Assembly (NCBI RefSeq): GCF_030315915.2
Contig: NZ_CP135990.1
Location: 1,302,001 to 1,366,000, forward strand
Reading direction: 5' to 3'
Length of the DNA: 64,000 bases
Origin: Providencia zhijiangensis
GTDB lineage: Bacteria; Pseudomonadota; Gammaproteobacteria; Enterobacterales; Enterobacteriaceae
In this document: one piece after another, positions 47,016 to 54,666 of the stretch
How positions within the stretch are numbered: position 1 is the first letter of the stretch
Layout: every line of letters begins with the position of its first letter
Translations under genes and position numbers: made by a program
Notes under the pieces: model-generated
Database searches by the model: none
What the model saw: only the letters and a program-made list of their open reading frames with translations
What the model was told of the DNA's origin: nothing

Positions 47016-47091
47016 TGGCTCCTCCAGCTGGACTCGAACCAGCGACATACGGATTAACAGTCCGCCGTTCTACCGACTGAACTATGGAGGA
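47016..47091 (-). tRNA. tRNA-Asn(GUU)
   Basis: On the minus strand the 76-base gene begins TCCTCCATAGTTCAGTCGGT, has anticodon GTT in GGACTGTTAATCC, T-arm GCTGGTTCGAGTCCAGC and ends GGAGGAGCCA with encoded CCA. It is the downstream member of a tandem triplet and differs from the other two by one base in the T-loop (TTCGAGTC versus TTCAAGTC). Confidence 0.97.
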
Positions 47092-47355
47092 ACTCCCTTA
47101 ACACGCAGAGGATATTAGCGTTCTGAATCGCTAATGTCAAAGGGGAAAATGATAAAATAAGTTCGTTTGCCTGTTATCTGCGCGAATCGATAAAATTTTG
47201 ATCTGACTGATAAGATGTAAAAGGAATAAAGCCAAAAATAGCTTAAAAAAGAGTCGGTTAAAGAATGTGATATAAGATCATAGCGTGATTGTTATGTGTG
47301 AAAATTATTTTTGATGAGGAATTAATAGGAAGGATAAAAATGGCAGGATTAGAAA

Positions 47356-47391
47356 GCAAGAAGCCCGCTAGGATTAACCTGAGCGGGCTTC
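47356..47391 (-). terminator. terminator-like hairpin after the second tRNA-Asn
   Basis: AAGCCCGCT / AGCGGGCTT perfect nine-base stem; on the minus strand it is followed by CTTGCTTTC, a weak T tract. Confidence 0.6.
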
Positions 47392-47398
47392 TTAAATT

Positions 47399-47474
47399 TG
47401 GCTCCTCCAGCTGGACTTGAACCAGCGACATACGGATTAACAGTCCGCCGTTCTACCGACTGAACTATGGAGGA
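47399..47474 (-). tRNA. tRNA-Asn(GUU)
   Basis: Second copy, 76 bases, with encoded CCA and anticodon GTT; T-loop variant TTCAAGTC. Its upstream flank (GTTCCTGAGAACGAGGCG) is shared with the third copy. Confidence 0.97.
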
Positions 47475-47756
47475 ATTGGTTGTTCCTGAGAACGAGGCGC
47501 ATATTACCCACCGCGTACTCAGTTGTAAAGCATAAAATTAAAAAAAATGTTCAACAGGCTGTTAAATAAACAAGTTGGTGATTATTTATACCTAATCAAT
47601 AGAGTTTCAGGGATTTACCCGTTGTTTTAAGCAGAACTGCTAAGATGTGAATAGCGAGCAAGCAATAGGGATTATTCTATTAATGAATAGGACAGGAATA
47701 AATAAAAGTGGCTGGGAATAGGGTGAGTGTGCATGAAATGGTTAAAGGGACTAGAA

Positions 47757-47793
47757 AGCAAAAAGCCCGCAAGAATTAATCTTAGCGGGCTTT
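47757..47793 (-). terminator. terminator after the third tRNA-Asn
   Basis: AAAGCCCGC / GCGGGCTTT stem; on the minus strand followed by TTTTTGC. Confidence 0.7.
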
Positions 47794-47800
47794 TTAAATT

Positions 47801-47876
47801 TGGCTCCTCCAGCTGGACTTGAACCAGCGACATACGGATTAACAGTCCGCCGTTCTACCGACTGAACTATGGAGGA
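47801..47876 (-). tRNA. tRNA-Asn(GUU)
   Basis: Third and most upstream copy on the minus strand, identical to the second over its 76 bases. Each of the last two copies has its own hairpin, so the genes are probably separate units made by tandem duplication. Confidence 0.97.
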
Positions 47877-48012
47877 ATTGGGTTGTTCCTGAGAACGAGG
47901 CGAATATTAACGATATCACCTCGGCCTGTCAACGATAAAAATAGAAAATAAATCTAATTGCTCACTCACTACTCATTACGAATAAAAACTACGCTATATT
48001 ATTGATAATGTT

Positions 48013-48516
48013 TTAATTTTGAGCAGCTAAAGTAACTTGTGTTGGCAAAGAAACCTCTGGGTATGCAATATGGTAAATATCGTAAAAGGAAATATTACCC
48101 TTTAATGCTAATAAACGAGAAATTTCTTGCTTGATACCTGAGCTGACTTCTTGAGATTCAAGAACTTTATTTAAAGCATCTTCAGATACGACTTCAGTGA
48201 CAAACCATTCGCCGTTATAGCAAACGCGCAAATCAAGCACGCCAATGTCTTCAAAATGGTAAACAGGCTTAATGTCAAACAACAGAACGCTAGCAAGTAT
48301 AATGAATAAGAGGGTTATACCGAGCGTCCAATAAGGGCCAAAGTAGGGTGCGTACCATAAGATCACGGCAAGCGGTAAATAGGCTGCAATCATGCCAATA
48401 CATAAATAAGGATGATTGGCGAGAAATTGGCTATTAAAGTAAGGTTTGCCATCACGTTGCTCACGCTGATTAATGGCATCTAAATCATCTATAAGTATTT
48501 GTTTGATAATATCCAT
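48013..48516 (-). CDS. ylaC: YlaC-like inner-membrane protein (167 aa)
   Basis: The protein aligns with E. coli YlaC: ILIDDLDAINQREQRDGKPY, FLANHPYLCIGMIAAYLPLA, YHFEDIGVLDLRVCYNGEWF and ALKGNISFYDIYHIAYPE. Two membrane helices (about 36-58 and 62-80) split an N-terminal amphipathic region from a C-terminal soluble domain. Function is not known. An AAGG-like ribosome site is weak; the start MDIIKQILI fits the family. Confidence 0.8.
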   Translation of the reverse strand: MDIIKQILIDDLDAINQREQRDGKPYFNSQFLANHPYLCIGMIAAYLPLAVILWYAPYFGPYWTLGITLLFIILASVLLFDIKPVYHFEDIGVLDLRVCYNGEWFVTEVVSEDALNKVLESQEVSSGIKQEISRLLALKGNISFYDIYHIAYPEVSLPTQVTLAAQN

Positions 48517-48995
48517 GGTAAGTGACTCTCTGTCAGATATCTATACTAGGAGGGTATCACGGAGGGAATGAATTGTTATATATCAGTTAAAAAAAATATT
48601 TAACTGGATTGTCATCATCTGGGATTAATCCTGTCGACTTTTGAGGCTTGAAGAGGGTTTTATTTAAAAAAATCTTTAAAATATCAATAAAATGCAGTTT
48701 TTTTGTTAACATAATCCCGCCTAAAAGTGACGAAATCGAAAAAACATCAATATTTTCGGGATTGAATGTATAAAATAGTTGCTATTATCTCAAAGTCATG
48801 AGTTAATGTGCATCGGCCTGTTTAGCAGTCCTATTTGATGTATGATTACTGAGTTAGTGTGTTCTAAAGAAAAAAGTTATCACAGATAGCCTTTTACCGT
48901 GACGCTTCATCTTGGTGTTTCCCTGATTAAATAGCTGACTCTGGCCCATATATGCCAAAAGGCAAGTTTTTTTGATGTTATATAGGAAAAGTCAA
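48517..48995 (+). other. 479-bp region with cold-shock-type leader
   Basis: No gene. The right part is the long 5' leader of the cold-shock gene. It includes a short stem TGCC-AAAA-GGCA followed by seven T (48953-48973) only 23 bases before the start codon, resembling a weak intrinsic terminator. Leaders of this length are typical for cspA-family genes. Confidence 0.5.
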
Positions 48996-49208
48996 ATGTC
49001 CGACAAAATGAAAGGTCAAGTTAAGTGGTTCAACGAGTCTAAAGGCTTCGGTTTCATCACTCCAGCTGATGGTAGCAAAGACGTTTTCGTCCACTTCTCT
49101 GCCATTCAGGGCAATGGTTTCAAAACTCTGGCAGAAGGCCAGCAAGTTGAATTCACCATTGAAAACGGTGCAAAAGGCCCAGCAGCTGCTAACGTAACTG
49201 CTATCTAA
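48996..49208 (+). CDS. cspE: cold-shock-domain RNA chaperone, CspC/CspE type
   Basis: Seventy residues starting [20 protein letters not shown]. The ribonucleoprotein motifs RNP1 (KGFGFITP) and RNP2 (VFVHFSAI) are intact. The [11 protein letters not shown] stretch is CspC-like, while other positions are shared with CspE, so the paralogue cannot be decided. It binds single-stranded RNA, melts hairpins and can act as an antiterminator. The frame is open upstream to 48972, but the AGGAAAA site selects 48996. Confidence 0.9.
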   Translation: MSDKMKGQVKWFNESKGFGFITPADGSKDVFVHFSAIQGNGFKTLAEGQQVEFTIENGAKGPAAANVTAI

Positions 49209-49231
49209 GCTAATTGCTTAACTGATTTTCT

Positions 49232-49263
49232 AAAGCCCGTCCTTTTTAAGGACGGGCTTTTTC
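49232..49263 (+). terminator. terminator of the cold-shock gene
   Basis: AAGCCCGTCC / GGACGGGCTT ten-base perfect stem followed by TTTTTCATTT. Confidence 0.9.
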
Positions 49264-49555
49264 ATTTCTGAAAATTAAAAAATATAGTGTAAAAATAATT
49301 AACATTTAAATCTTTACTTAATAATTAGCCGCATCTATACTCAGCTCACATTAACCTATTGGAGATAAATTACTTGGACAGTCAGAGTTGTAATAAAAAC
49401 TTAATTTAATTGGCAAGTAATTAATAATCTCTTCTATTAACTGCTTGCCACTACGGCGGGCGGTGTCTGATGTTTCCATCACTCATACTCCCTGATTTAT
49501 ATAAGAATTTTTCATTTTTTGAATGAAATAATCACTGTTGCAGTGAGTGTGTATC

Positions 49556-49603
49556 ATGCAAGTTTATATTTATTCTCTATTCCCTCCGGGCAATAGCCAT
49601 TAA
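49556..49603 (+). CDS. possible mgtC leader peptide (15 aa)
   Basis: MQVYIYSLFPPGNSH, with two consecutive Pro codons close to the end. In Salmonella the mgtCBR leader has short ORFs (mgtM, mgtP) whose translation, the latter through Pro codons, controls transcription into mgtC. This one lies 88 bases before mgtC, and its last codons form the 5' arm of the following hairpin. The ribosome site is weak (GTGAG). Sequence similarity to MgtM/MgtP is not evident, so the match is by position and logic only. Confidence 0.45.
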   Translation: MQVYIYSLFPPGNSH

Positions 49604-49647
49604 TTACTGAATATTTATTTATTCAGCAATTTGGCATGGGCTTTTTA
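49595..49647 (+). terminator. terminator-like hairpin in the mgtC leader
   Basis: An outer stem AGC-CAT / ATG-G-GCT encloses the inner perfect stem CTGAATA / TATTCAG and is followed by TTTTTATT. The 5' arm starts within the stop-proximal codons of the short ORF. A translating or stalled ribosome would change the folding, the classical set-up of attenuation. Confidence 0.5.
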
Positions 49648-49691
49648 TTCTGCTCATTAATTGTTATCCATTATTTGATGGAGGGATCATT

Positions 49692-50390
49692 ATGTTTTTC
49701 ACACCGGATATATTAAATCTTTTATCTGCAATGTGCCTTGGTGCATTAATTGGCGCAGAGCGTCAATGGCGCCAAAGAATGGCTGGATTGCGTACGAATG
49801 CATTAGTTGCGACGGGAGCTGCCGTATTTATTTTGAGTTCAGTGACGACTTCACCAGATAGCCCTGGCCGAATTGCTGCACAAATTGTGTCAGGGATTGG
49901 CTTCTTAGGTGCTGGAGTGATCATGCGTGAAGGCATGAATATTCGAGGTCTGAATACTGCCGCAACACTATGGTGTTCAGCAGGGATTGGTGTGTTATGC
50001 GGGTTAGGGCAATACTCACTAGCCACAATAGCTACATTATTGATTTTATGTGCAAACATTCTATTGCGAGAAGCTGCAGCAAAAATTAATCGCCAGCCGC
50101 AACAGCAGGCATTAGATGTTGAACAACGCTATAAAATACGGGTGATGTGTCACCAAGGTGATGAAATCCTTGTTAGAACGTTGATTTTACAAGCCATTAA
50201 TGGGCTGCATATTCGCTTACAGTCATTGAGTAGCGCAGATACATTGAAACCAGAACAGCTGGAGGTGTGTGCAGAGTTTCTTGCCACTCCAGTAGAGCAA
50301 AAAGAGATAGAAGCATTGGTTTGCCGGATTAGTCTTGAGCAAAGTGTCAGTGCTATCAATTGGAAAGTGGCATCGGAGCTACCCGCTTGA
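49692..50390 (+). CDS. mgtC: MgtC-family membrane protein
   Basis: The 232-residue protein has the MgtC/SapB domain: MCLGALIGAERQWRQRMAGL with the conserved acidic/arginine residues, TNALVATGAAVFIL, QIVSGIGFLGAGVIMREGMN and AATLWCSAGIGVLCGLGQYS. Five membrane helices are followed by a C-terminal ACT-like soluble domain (about 145-230). MgtC inhibits the F1Fo ATP synthase and supports survival in low Mg2+ and in macrophages. GGAGG precedes the start. It is followed by a short ORF and mgtB. Confidence 0.9.
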   Translation: MFFTPDILNLLSAMCLGALIGAERQWRQRMAGLRTNALVATGAAVFILSSVTTSPDSPGRIAAQIVSGIGFLGAGVIMREGMNIRGLNTAATLWCSAGIGVLCGLGQYSLATIATLLILCANILLREAAAKINRQPQQQALDVEQRYKIRVMCHQGDEILVRTLILQAINGLHIRLQSLSSADTLKPEQLEVCAEFLATPVEQKEIEALVCRISLEQSVSAINWKVASELPA

Positions 50391-50422
50391 TTGCTAAAAA
50401 TTAACTGATTAAAGGAGCCGAA

Positions 50423-50473
50423 ATGGACGAGCACCCCCCGTCTTGGAGATATAAACAGGAGCTATCTGGCTAA
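50423..50473 (+). CDS. possible mgtB leader peptide (16 aa)
   Basis: MDEHPPSWRYKQELSG with a perfect AAAGGAG ribosome site six bases before the ATG. It starts with acidic residues followed by Pro-Pro. The mgtA leader peptide MgtL ([17 protein letters not shown]) has the same acidic/proline beginning and length, and such sequences destabilise ribosomes when Mg2+ is low. The last codons and stop are the 5' arm of a long hairpin. Homology beyond this pattern cannot be claimed. Confidence 0.5.
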   Translation: MDEHPPSWRYKQELSG

Positions 50474-50498
50474 AATACAATATTTTCAGTCAGATAGC
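50461..50498 (+). promoter_or_regulatory. long hairpin between mgtC and mgtB
   Basis: GCTATCTG-GCT-AAAATA / TATTTT-CAGT-CAGATAGC forms a nearly continuous stem of about 17 pairs with a three-base loop. It overlaps codons 13 to stop of the leader ORF and lies 39 bases before mgtB. No long T run follows, so it is more likely a regulatory or mRNA-processing hairpin than a terminator. Confidence 0.6.
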
Positions 50499-50536
50499 GT
50501 TTAAAAAGTACAACTGTACTCTATAGAGATAACGTT

Positions 50537-53239
50537 ATGACTGAAATAAGGCATCAGCGCAAAGGCGCAAAAGCCCCTGCACGCCAAAAATTCATTGTTG
50601 GCGAACAAGCGAGTAAAAACATTGAGCAGGTTCTCAATGAATATCAAACTAACCTTTTGGGCTTATCTGAGAATGAAGCTCTCGACCGCCTAGTGGTAGA
50701 AGGTGAAAATGAAGTTGCTCATGAAAAAGCGCCTCCTGCTTGGAAGCAATTACTCACTTCTTTTAAAAATCCATTTATTTTTGTTTTGATGATCCTCGCG
50801 ATTGTGAGTTTCTTTACTGACTATGTGATCCCAGAGCGTCAAGGTGAAGAGACTGATTTAACGGGCGTTATCATCATTGTCACGATGGTTGTATTAAGCG
50901 GATTGCTACGTTTTTGGCAAGAATATCGAACCAATAAAGCGGCAGAAGCCTTGAAATCCTTGGTTAGAACCACGGCTACTGTATTCCGCCGCGATGATAG
51001 AACCGGACGTTCTATTCGTAAGGAAGTACCGATCAAATGCTTAGTACCAGGGGATATCGTTTTATTATCGGCAGGGGATATGGTTCCCGCGGATTTAAAA
51101 CTAGTGGAATCTCGAGATCTATTTATCAGCCAAGCCATTTTAACGGGGGAATCTATCCCAGTTGAAAAATATGACACTCTCGCAAATGTGTCCGCAAAAA
51201 GCTTGGAGCCCGCATCACCGACAGAAAATGAATTACTTGAAATTTCCAATATTTGTTTGATGGGTACCAATGTGACGAGCGGGACGGCGAGGGGCATTGT
51301 GGTTGCAACGGGAAGCAAAACGTACCTAGGTTCGCTGGCCAAATCGATTGTTGGAACTCGAGCTCAAACTGCTTTTGATCGCGGTGTGAATAGTGTGAGT
51401 TGGTTACTGATCCGCTTTATGCTGGTAATGGTGCCGATTGTCTTATTAATCAATGGATTCACTAAAGGCGATTGGTTTGAGGCAACACTATTTTCATTGG
51501 CAGTTGCTGTAGGGTTAACCCCTGAAATGTTACCGATGATTGTGAGCTCGAACCTTGCAAAAGGGGCGATAGCCATGTCTAAGCATAAGGTTATCGTTAA
51601 ACGGCTCAATGCGATTCAGAACTTTGGTGCGATGGATGTACTCTGTACGGATAAAACAGGAACGCTAACGCAAGATCGCATCATTTTAGAGCATTATCTC
51701 GACAGTAATGGGCAAAAAGATAGTCGAATTTTGCAATTGGCGTGGTTGAATAGTTTCCATCAAAGTGGTGCCAAAAACATGATGGATCAGGCAATTATTC
51801 GACGTGGCCGTGGCAATGATAAGGTCGAGCAGTTGAAGGCTTATCAAAAAATTGATGAACTACCGTTTGATTTTATTCGCCGAAAATTATCGGTCACAGT
51901 AAAAACCCCTGAAGGTGATGCTTTATTGATCTGTAAAGGGGCAGCGGAAGAGATGTTGGCTGTTTGTCATAGTTATCAGCATGATGGACATACCACCTTA
52001 TTAGATGATCAAGCTAAAGCTAGGATTGAGGAGCTGGTCAGTGACTATAATAAACAGGGTTTCCGGGTATTATTGCTGGCAACGCGTTCATTAAATGATG
52101 CAGAAGCTTTGTTACCGTTATCAGCTCAGGCAGAGCAACAGCTTGAGTTACAAGGTATTCTTACATTTTTAGACCCTGCAAAAGAGAGTGCAATTTCGGC
52201 TATTGCTGCACTAAGAGAAAATGGTGTGATGGTCAAAGTTCTTACTGGCGATAATGCCGTGATCACTGAAAAAATTTGCGATGATGTAGGTTTGAATATT
52301 GATGAGATTATGACGGGTCTTGAAGTCGAGGCGATGAATGATGAGGAGCTGAAAACAAAAGTTGAACAAGTTTCCGTTTTCTGCAAATTAACCCCACTGC
52401 AAAAATCTCGGATCCTAAAATTACTACAAGCAAATGGGCATACGGTTGGTTTTCTGGGGGATGGGATCAATGATGCGCCGGCTTTACGGGATGCGGATGT
52501 CGGTATATCCGTGGATACAGGCACCGATATTGCGAAAGAATCTGCGGATATTATTCTGCTAGAAAAAGATTTAATGGTATTAGAACAAGGCGTTATCAAA
52601 GGAAGAGAAACGTTTGGGAATATTATTAAGTATTTAAATATGACCGCAAGCTCTAACTTTGGAAATGTGTTTTCCGTTCTGATTGCGAGTGCATTTATTC
52701 CGTTCTTACCGATGTTAGCTATTCATTTACTAGTTCAAAACCTGCTGTACGATATGTCCCAACTCGCATTACCGTGGGACAAAATGGACAAAGAGTTTTT
52801 AAAACGTCCACGTAAATGGGATGCGAAAAATATTGGGCGCTTTATGATTTGGATTGGTCCAACATCGTCCATTTTTGACATCACGACATTCGCCTTAATG
52901 TGGTATGTGTTCCAAGCTAATAGTATCGCCCATGAAGCGCTATTCCAATCCGGTTGGTTTGTTGAGGGATTACTGTCGCAAACCTTGGTTGTTCATATGT
53001 TACGGACACAAAAAATCCCATTCATTCAAAGTACGGCTGCGTTACCCGTGTTACTGACAACAGGGATCATTATGGCTCTTGGGCTTTATATTCCGTTCTC
53101 ATCATTTGGTACGATGATTGGCTTGCAGCCTTTGCCAATGGAATATTTCCCTTGGTTAGTACTGACATTAGTGAGTTATTGCTTTGTCGCGCAAGGTATG
53201 AAGCACATCTATATTAAACGCTTTGGAACGTGGTTATAA
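50537..53239 (+). CDS. mgtB: P-type Mg2+ transport ATPase, MgtB-like
   Basis: A 900-residue P3B-ATPase. It has the phosphorylation motif DKTGTLTQD, the phosphatase-loop TGES, the hinge GDGINDAPALRDADVGISVD, and conserved PLPWDKMDKEFL-type segments (ALPWDKMDKEFLKRPRKWDA). About ten membrane helices follow the family pattern. MgtB imports Mg2+ down its gradient at the cost of ATP. Detailed similarity (NNPFIFVLM, DYVIPERQGEETDLTGVIII) is to Salmonella MgtB, and the mgtC-mgtB order agrees. A terminator follows; no mgtR-like ORF was seen before it. Confidence 0.92.
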   Translation: MTEIRHQRKGAKAPARQKFIVGEQASKNIEQVLNEYQTNLLGLSENEALDRLVVEGENEVAHEKAPPAWKQLLTSFKNPFIFVLMILAIVSFFTDYVIPERQGEETDLTGVIIIVTMVVLSGLLRFWQEYRTNKAAEALKSLVRTTATVFRRDDRTGRSIRKEVPIKCLVPGDIVLLSAGDMVPADLKLVESRDLFISQAILTGESIPVEKYDTLANVSAKSLEPASPTENELLEISNICLMGTNVTSGTARGIVVATGSKTYLGSLAKSIVGTRAQTAFDRGVNSVSWLLIRFMLVMVPIVLLINGFTKGDWFEATLFSLAVAVGLTPEMLPMIVSSNLAKGAIAMSKHKVIVKRLNAIQNFGAMDVLCTDKTGTLTQDRIILEHYLDSNGQKDSRILQLAWLNSFHQSGAKNMMDQAIIRRGRGNDKVEQLKAYQKIDELPFDFIRRKLSVTVKTPEGDALLICKGAAEEMLAVCHSYQHDGHTTLLDDQAKARIEELVSDYNKQGFRVLLLATRSLNDAEALLPLSAQAEQQLELQGILTFLDPAKESAISAIAALRENGVMVKVLTGDNAVITEKICDDVGLNIDEIMTGLEVEAMNDEELKTKVEQVSVFCKLTPLQKSRILKLLQANGHTVGFLGDGINDAPALRDADVGISVDTGTDIAKESADIILLEKDLMVLEQGVIKGRETFGNIIKYLNMTASSNFGNVFSVLIASAFIPFLPMLAIHLLVQNLLYDMSQLALPWDKMDKEFLKRPRKWDAKNIGRFMIWIGPTSSIFDITTFALMWYVFQANSIAHEALFQSGWFVEGLLSQTLVVHMLRTQKIPFIQSTAALPVLLTTGIIMALGLYIPFSSFGTMIGLQPLPMEYFPWLVLTLVSYCFVAQGMKHIYIKRFGTWL

Positions 53240-53290
53240 CCTGATTGGGTTACGTGACTTGAGCGGAATCTATCGCTTGAAGTTAAATAA

Positions 53291-53315
53291 AAAAGAGCCA
53301 TATAGGCTCTTTTTT
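53291..53315 (+). terminator. terminator between mgtB and the DUF5339 gene
   Basis: AAGAGCC / GGCTCTT stem with six T on the plus strand and an A/T-rich flank usable on the minus strand, so it can serve both convergent genes. Confidence 0.8.
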
Positions 53316-53330
53316 ACAGAATAGGAAGGC

Positions 53331-53642
53331 TTATTGCAGACCTAAAGCTGTTTTCATTTGTTTCATCGCATCAATGCCTTGCTGGCAAGCTTGATCTTGT
53401 TGGTCTTTAGGTAAAGCAGCAACTTGTTTTTTACCTTCTTCTAACTGACCTTTCATCGCATCTAATTGAGCTTTGGCTTGTGGGTTCTCAGAAGCTTTAG
53501 CAATTAAGCTATCAACTTCAGCGAAGTAAGCATTACAGGTTTCAGTTGCACCAGCAACTTGACCTTTTTTCTCTTCTTCTGAGCACGCAGTGATTGTTAA
53601 TGCCAATAAACCCAGTCCACAAGCTAAAATCATCTTTTTCAT
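53331..53642 (-). CDS. DUF5339-type lipoprotein (103 aa)
   Basis: The start MKKMILACGLGLLALTITAC at 53642 has AAGG upstream; an in-frame TTG two codons earlier is rejected. The lipobox LTITAC predicts lipidation at Cys20. The mature part has two cysteines (ETCNAYF, DQACQQG) and a helical, Lys/Gln-rich sequence ending KTALGLQ, the pattern of DUF5339 periplasmic proteins. Function is unknown. Confidence 0.75.
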   Translation of the reverse strand: MKKMILACGLGLLALTITACSEEEKKGQVAGATETCNAYFAEVDSLIAKASENPQAKAQLDAMKGQLEEGKKQVAALPKDQQDQACQQGIDAMKQMKTALGLQ

Positions 53643-54241
53643 AATCAACCTTATTAAAATTATTTATATATAAAGCAAATTAAGTATATAAGAGGATCTT
53701 CTTTTATCAATGTAACAAATCCTAAAAAGGGAATTGATAATCAATTCAAATGATTAATCTCTACTATGAAAATTTATGCTTTATAAATGACTTTTGTAGT
53801 GATAATTATCTATCATATTTTTTGTTAGCCTATTATGACGAATGAAAAATAAAGATAGATTATTATTAATTAGTATAAATACGTAATTGACACTGAGTTC
53901 ACATATTCATGAAATAAGAATAACAGCATAAAGTATCAAGTGAGTGGCAAACCGTTTTGTAAAAAATACGTTAAGTAAAAGTAACTAAATATTGTCTGTA
54001 ATAAGAGAAAATTAAACTCCTTATAACTTTTCTAATGATATTAATAACTTTTTTTCATATGCAGTAAAAATAATTAAAATTGAGAATTGGTGTAAAAAAT
54101 AATTTACATTATACGTATAAAACTAGATTATCGAATATTTATAGAATTAATGGCTGTACATTTAAAATGCGATTATAGAAGTGAAAGGTGAGCTGTATCA
54201 CAAATTTATTAATAAAATGCTTTTCACTATATAATATTGAT

Positions 54242-54333
54242 TTTTAAATTAAATTTCCTTTGAACCATTAGGGGGTTATCAGGTAAAGTCTCTGCCTCCA
54301 AGGGGGGCTCCCTTTCGAATCTTGGTTTTTTAA
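54242..54333 (+). ncRNA. candidate small RNA or leader ending in a terminator
   Basis: TATAAT at 54230-54235 could start a transcript of about 90 bases. That transcript would end in CCAAG ... CTTGG with an inner GGGGGGCTCCC and the T run TTTTTT (54328-54333). The GC content of 54270-54330 is much higher than that of the flanks. It may be an independent sRNA or a premature terminator in a long fliZ leader. No known sRNA is recognised. Confidence 0.35.
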
Positions 54334-54477
54334 GTGATAAAACTTTGCTATTTAGGTTAACAACGATTAGGTTCGTTAGGTTGACGCTAGGTCAAATTTA
54401 CGTGCAAAATTACTCTCATAAGAAATTCGCCAAAGTGTTTTAGACAGGTTAGAATGCTTCGGACAAAGGGAAATAAA

Positions 54478-54532
54478 TTTTCTTACATTACATTCCCAGA
54501 AGGATCCACCTTACAAAGGGAAAGTAAGAAAA
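54478..54532 (+). promoter_or_regulatory. fliZ leader hairpin 1
   Basis: TTTTCTTAC / GTAAGAAAA perfect nine-base outer stem; the inner part can extend with ATTCCC / GGGAAA. Confidence 0.55.
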
Positions 54533-54533
54533 T

Positions 54534-54558
54534 GAGATAAGGCAATTACGCTTATCTC
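54534..54558 (+). promoter_or_regulatory. fliZ leader hairpin 2
   Basis: GAGATAAG / CTTATCTC perfect eight-base stem with a nine-base loop, one base after hairpin 1 and three bases before an ATG in frame with fliZ. Confidence 0.55.
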
Positions 54559-54666
54559 GATATGCAACATAGCAGACAATCATTAATGCTATGGGCATGG
54601 TATGTATGTAACCGGATTTATCTTGTTACTTTTTATTTTTATAATTACACACAGGGCTTTACCATT

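Larger units (their letters stand above)
49266..49691 (+). other. mgtC upstream region with structured leader
   Basis: A TATATAAG-type -10 (49496-49505) could start a leader of about 180 bases. The leader contains a 15-codon ORF and a terminator-like hairpin (separate entries), and GGAGG precedes mgtC. On the minus strand a 42-codon ORF (49351-49479, METSDTARRSGKQLIEEIIN...) with GGGAG upstream is possible but unsupported by homology. I cannot identify a clear PhoP box. Confidence 0.45.
53643..54666 (+). other. 1-kb noncoding region upstream of fliZ
   Basis: No gene is supported. The left 550 bases are very AT-rich. The right part holds a candidate small RNA or leader terminator (54242-54333), a dyad TTGAC-GCTAG-GTCAA (54381-54395) and two back-to-back hairpins (54478-54558). 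An open frame in register with fliZ starts at 54562, but its product before 54667 does not match the family. Confidence 0.5.

Noticed and set aside
47016..47876. Regularly spaced identical blocks, considered as a CRISPR-like array
   Set aside because: The blocks are three full tRNA-Asn genes, far longer than CRISPR repeats; no CRISPR array was seen in the window.
49351..49479. 42-codon minus-strand ORF (METSDTARRSGKQ...) between the cold-shock gene and mgtC
   Set aside because: It has a GGGAG site but also competes with an 11-codon ORF in another frame, and no homology or context supports it. It is noted only in the region entry.
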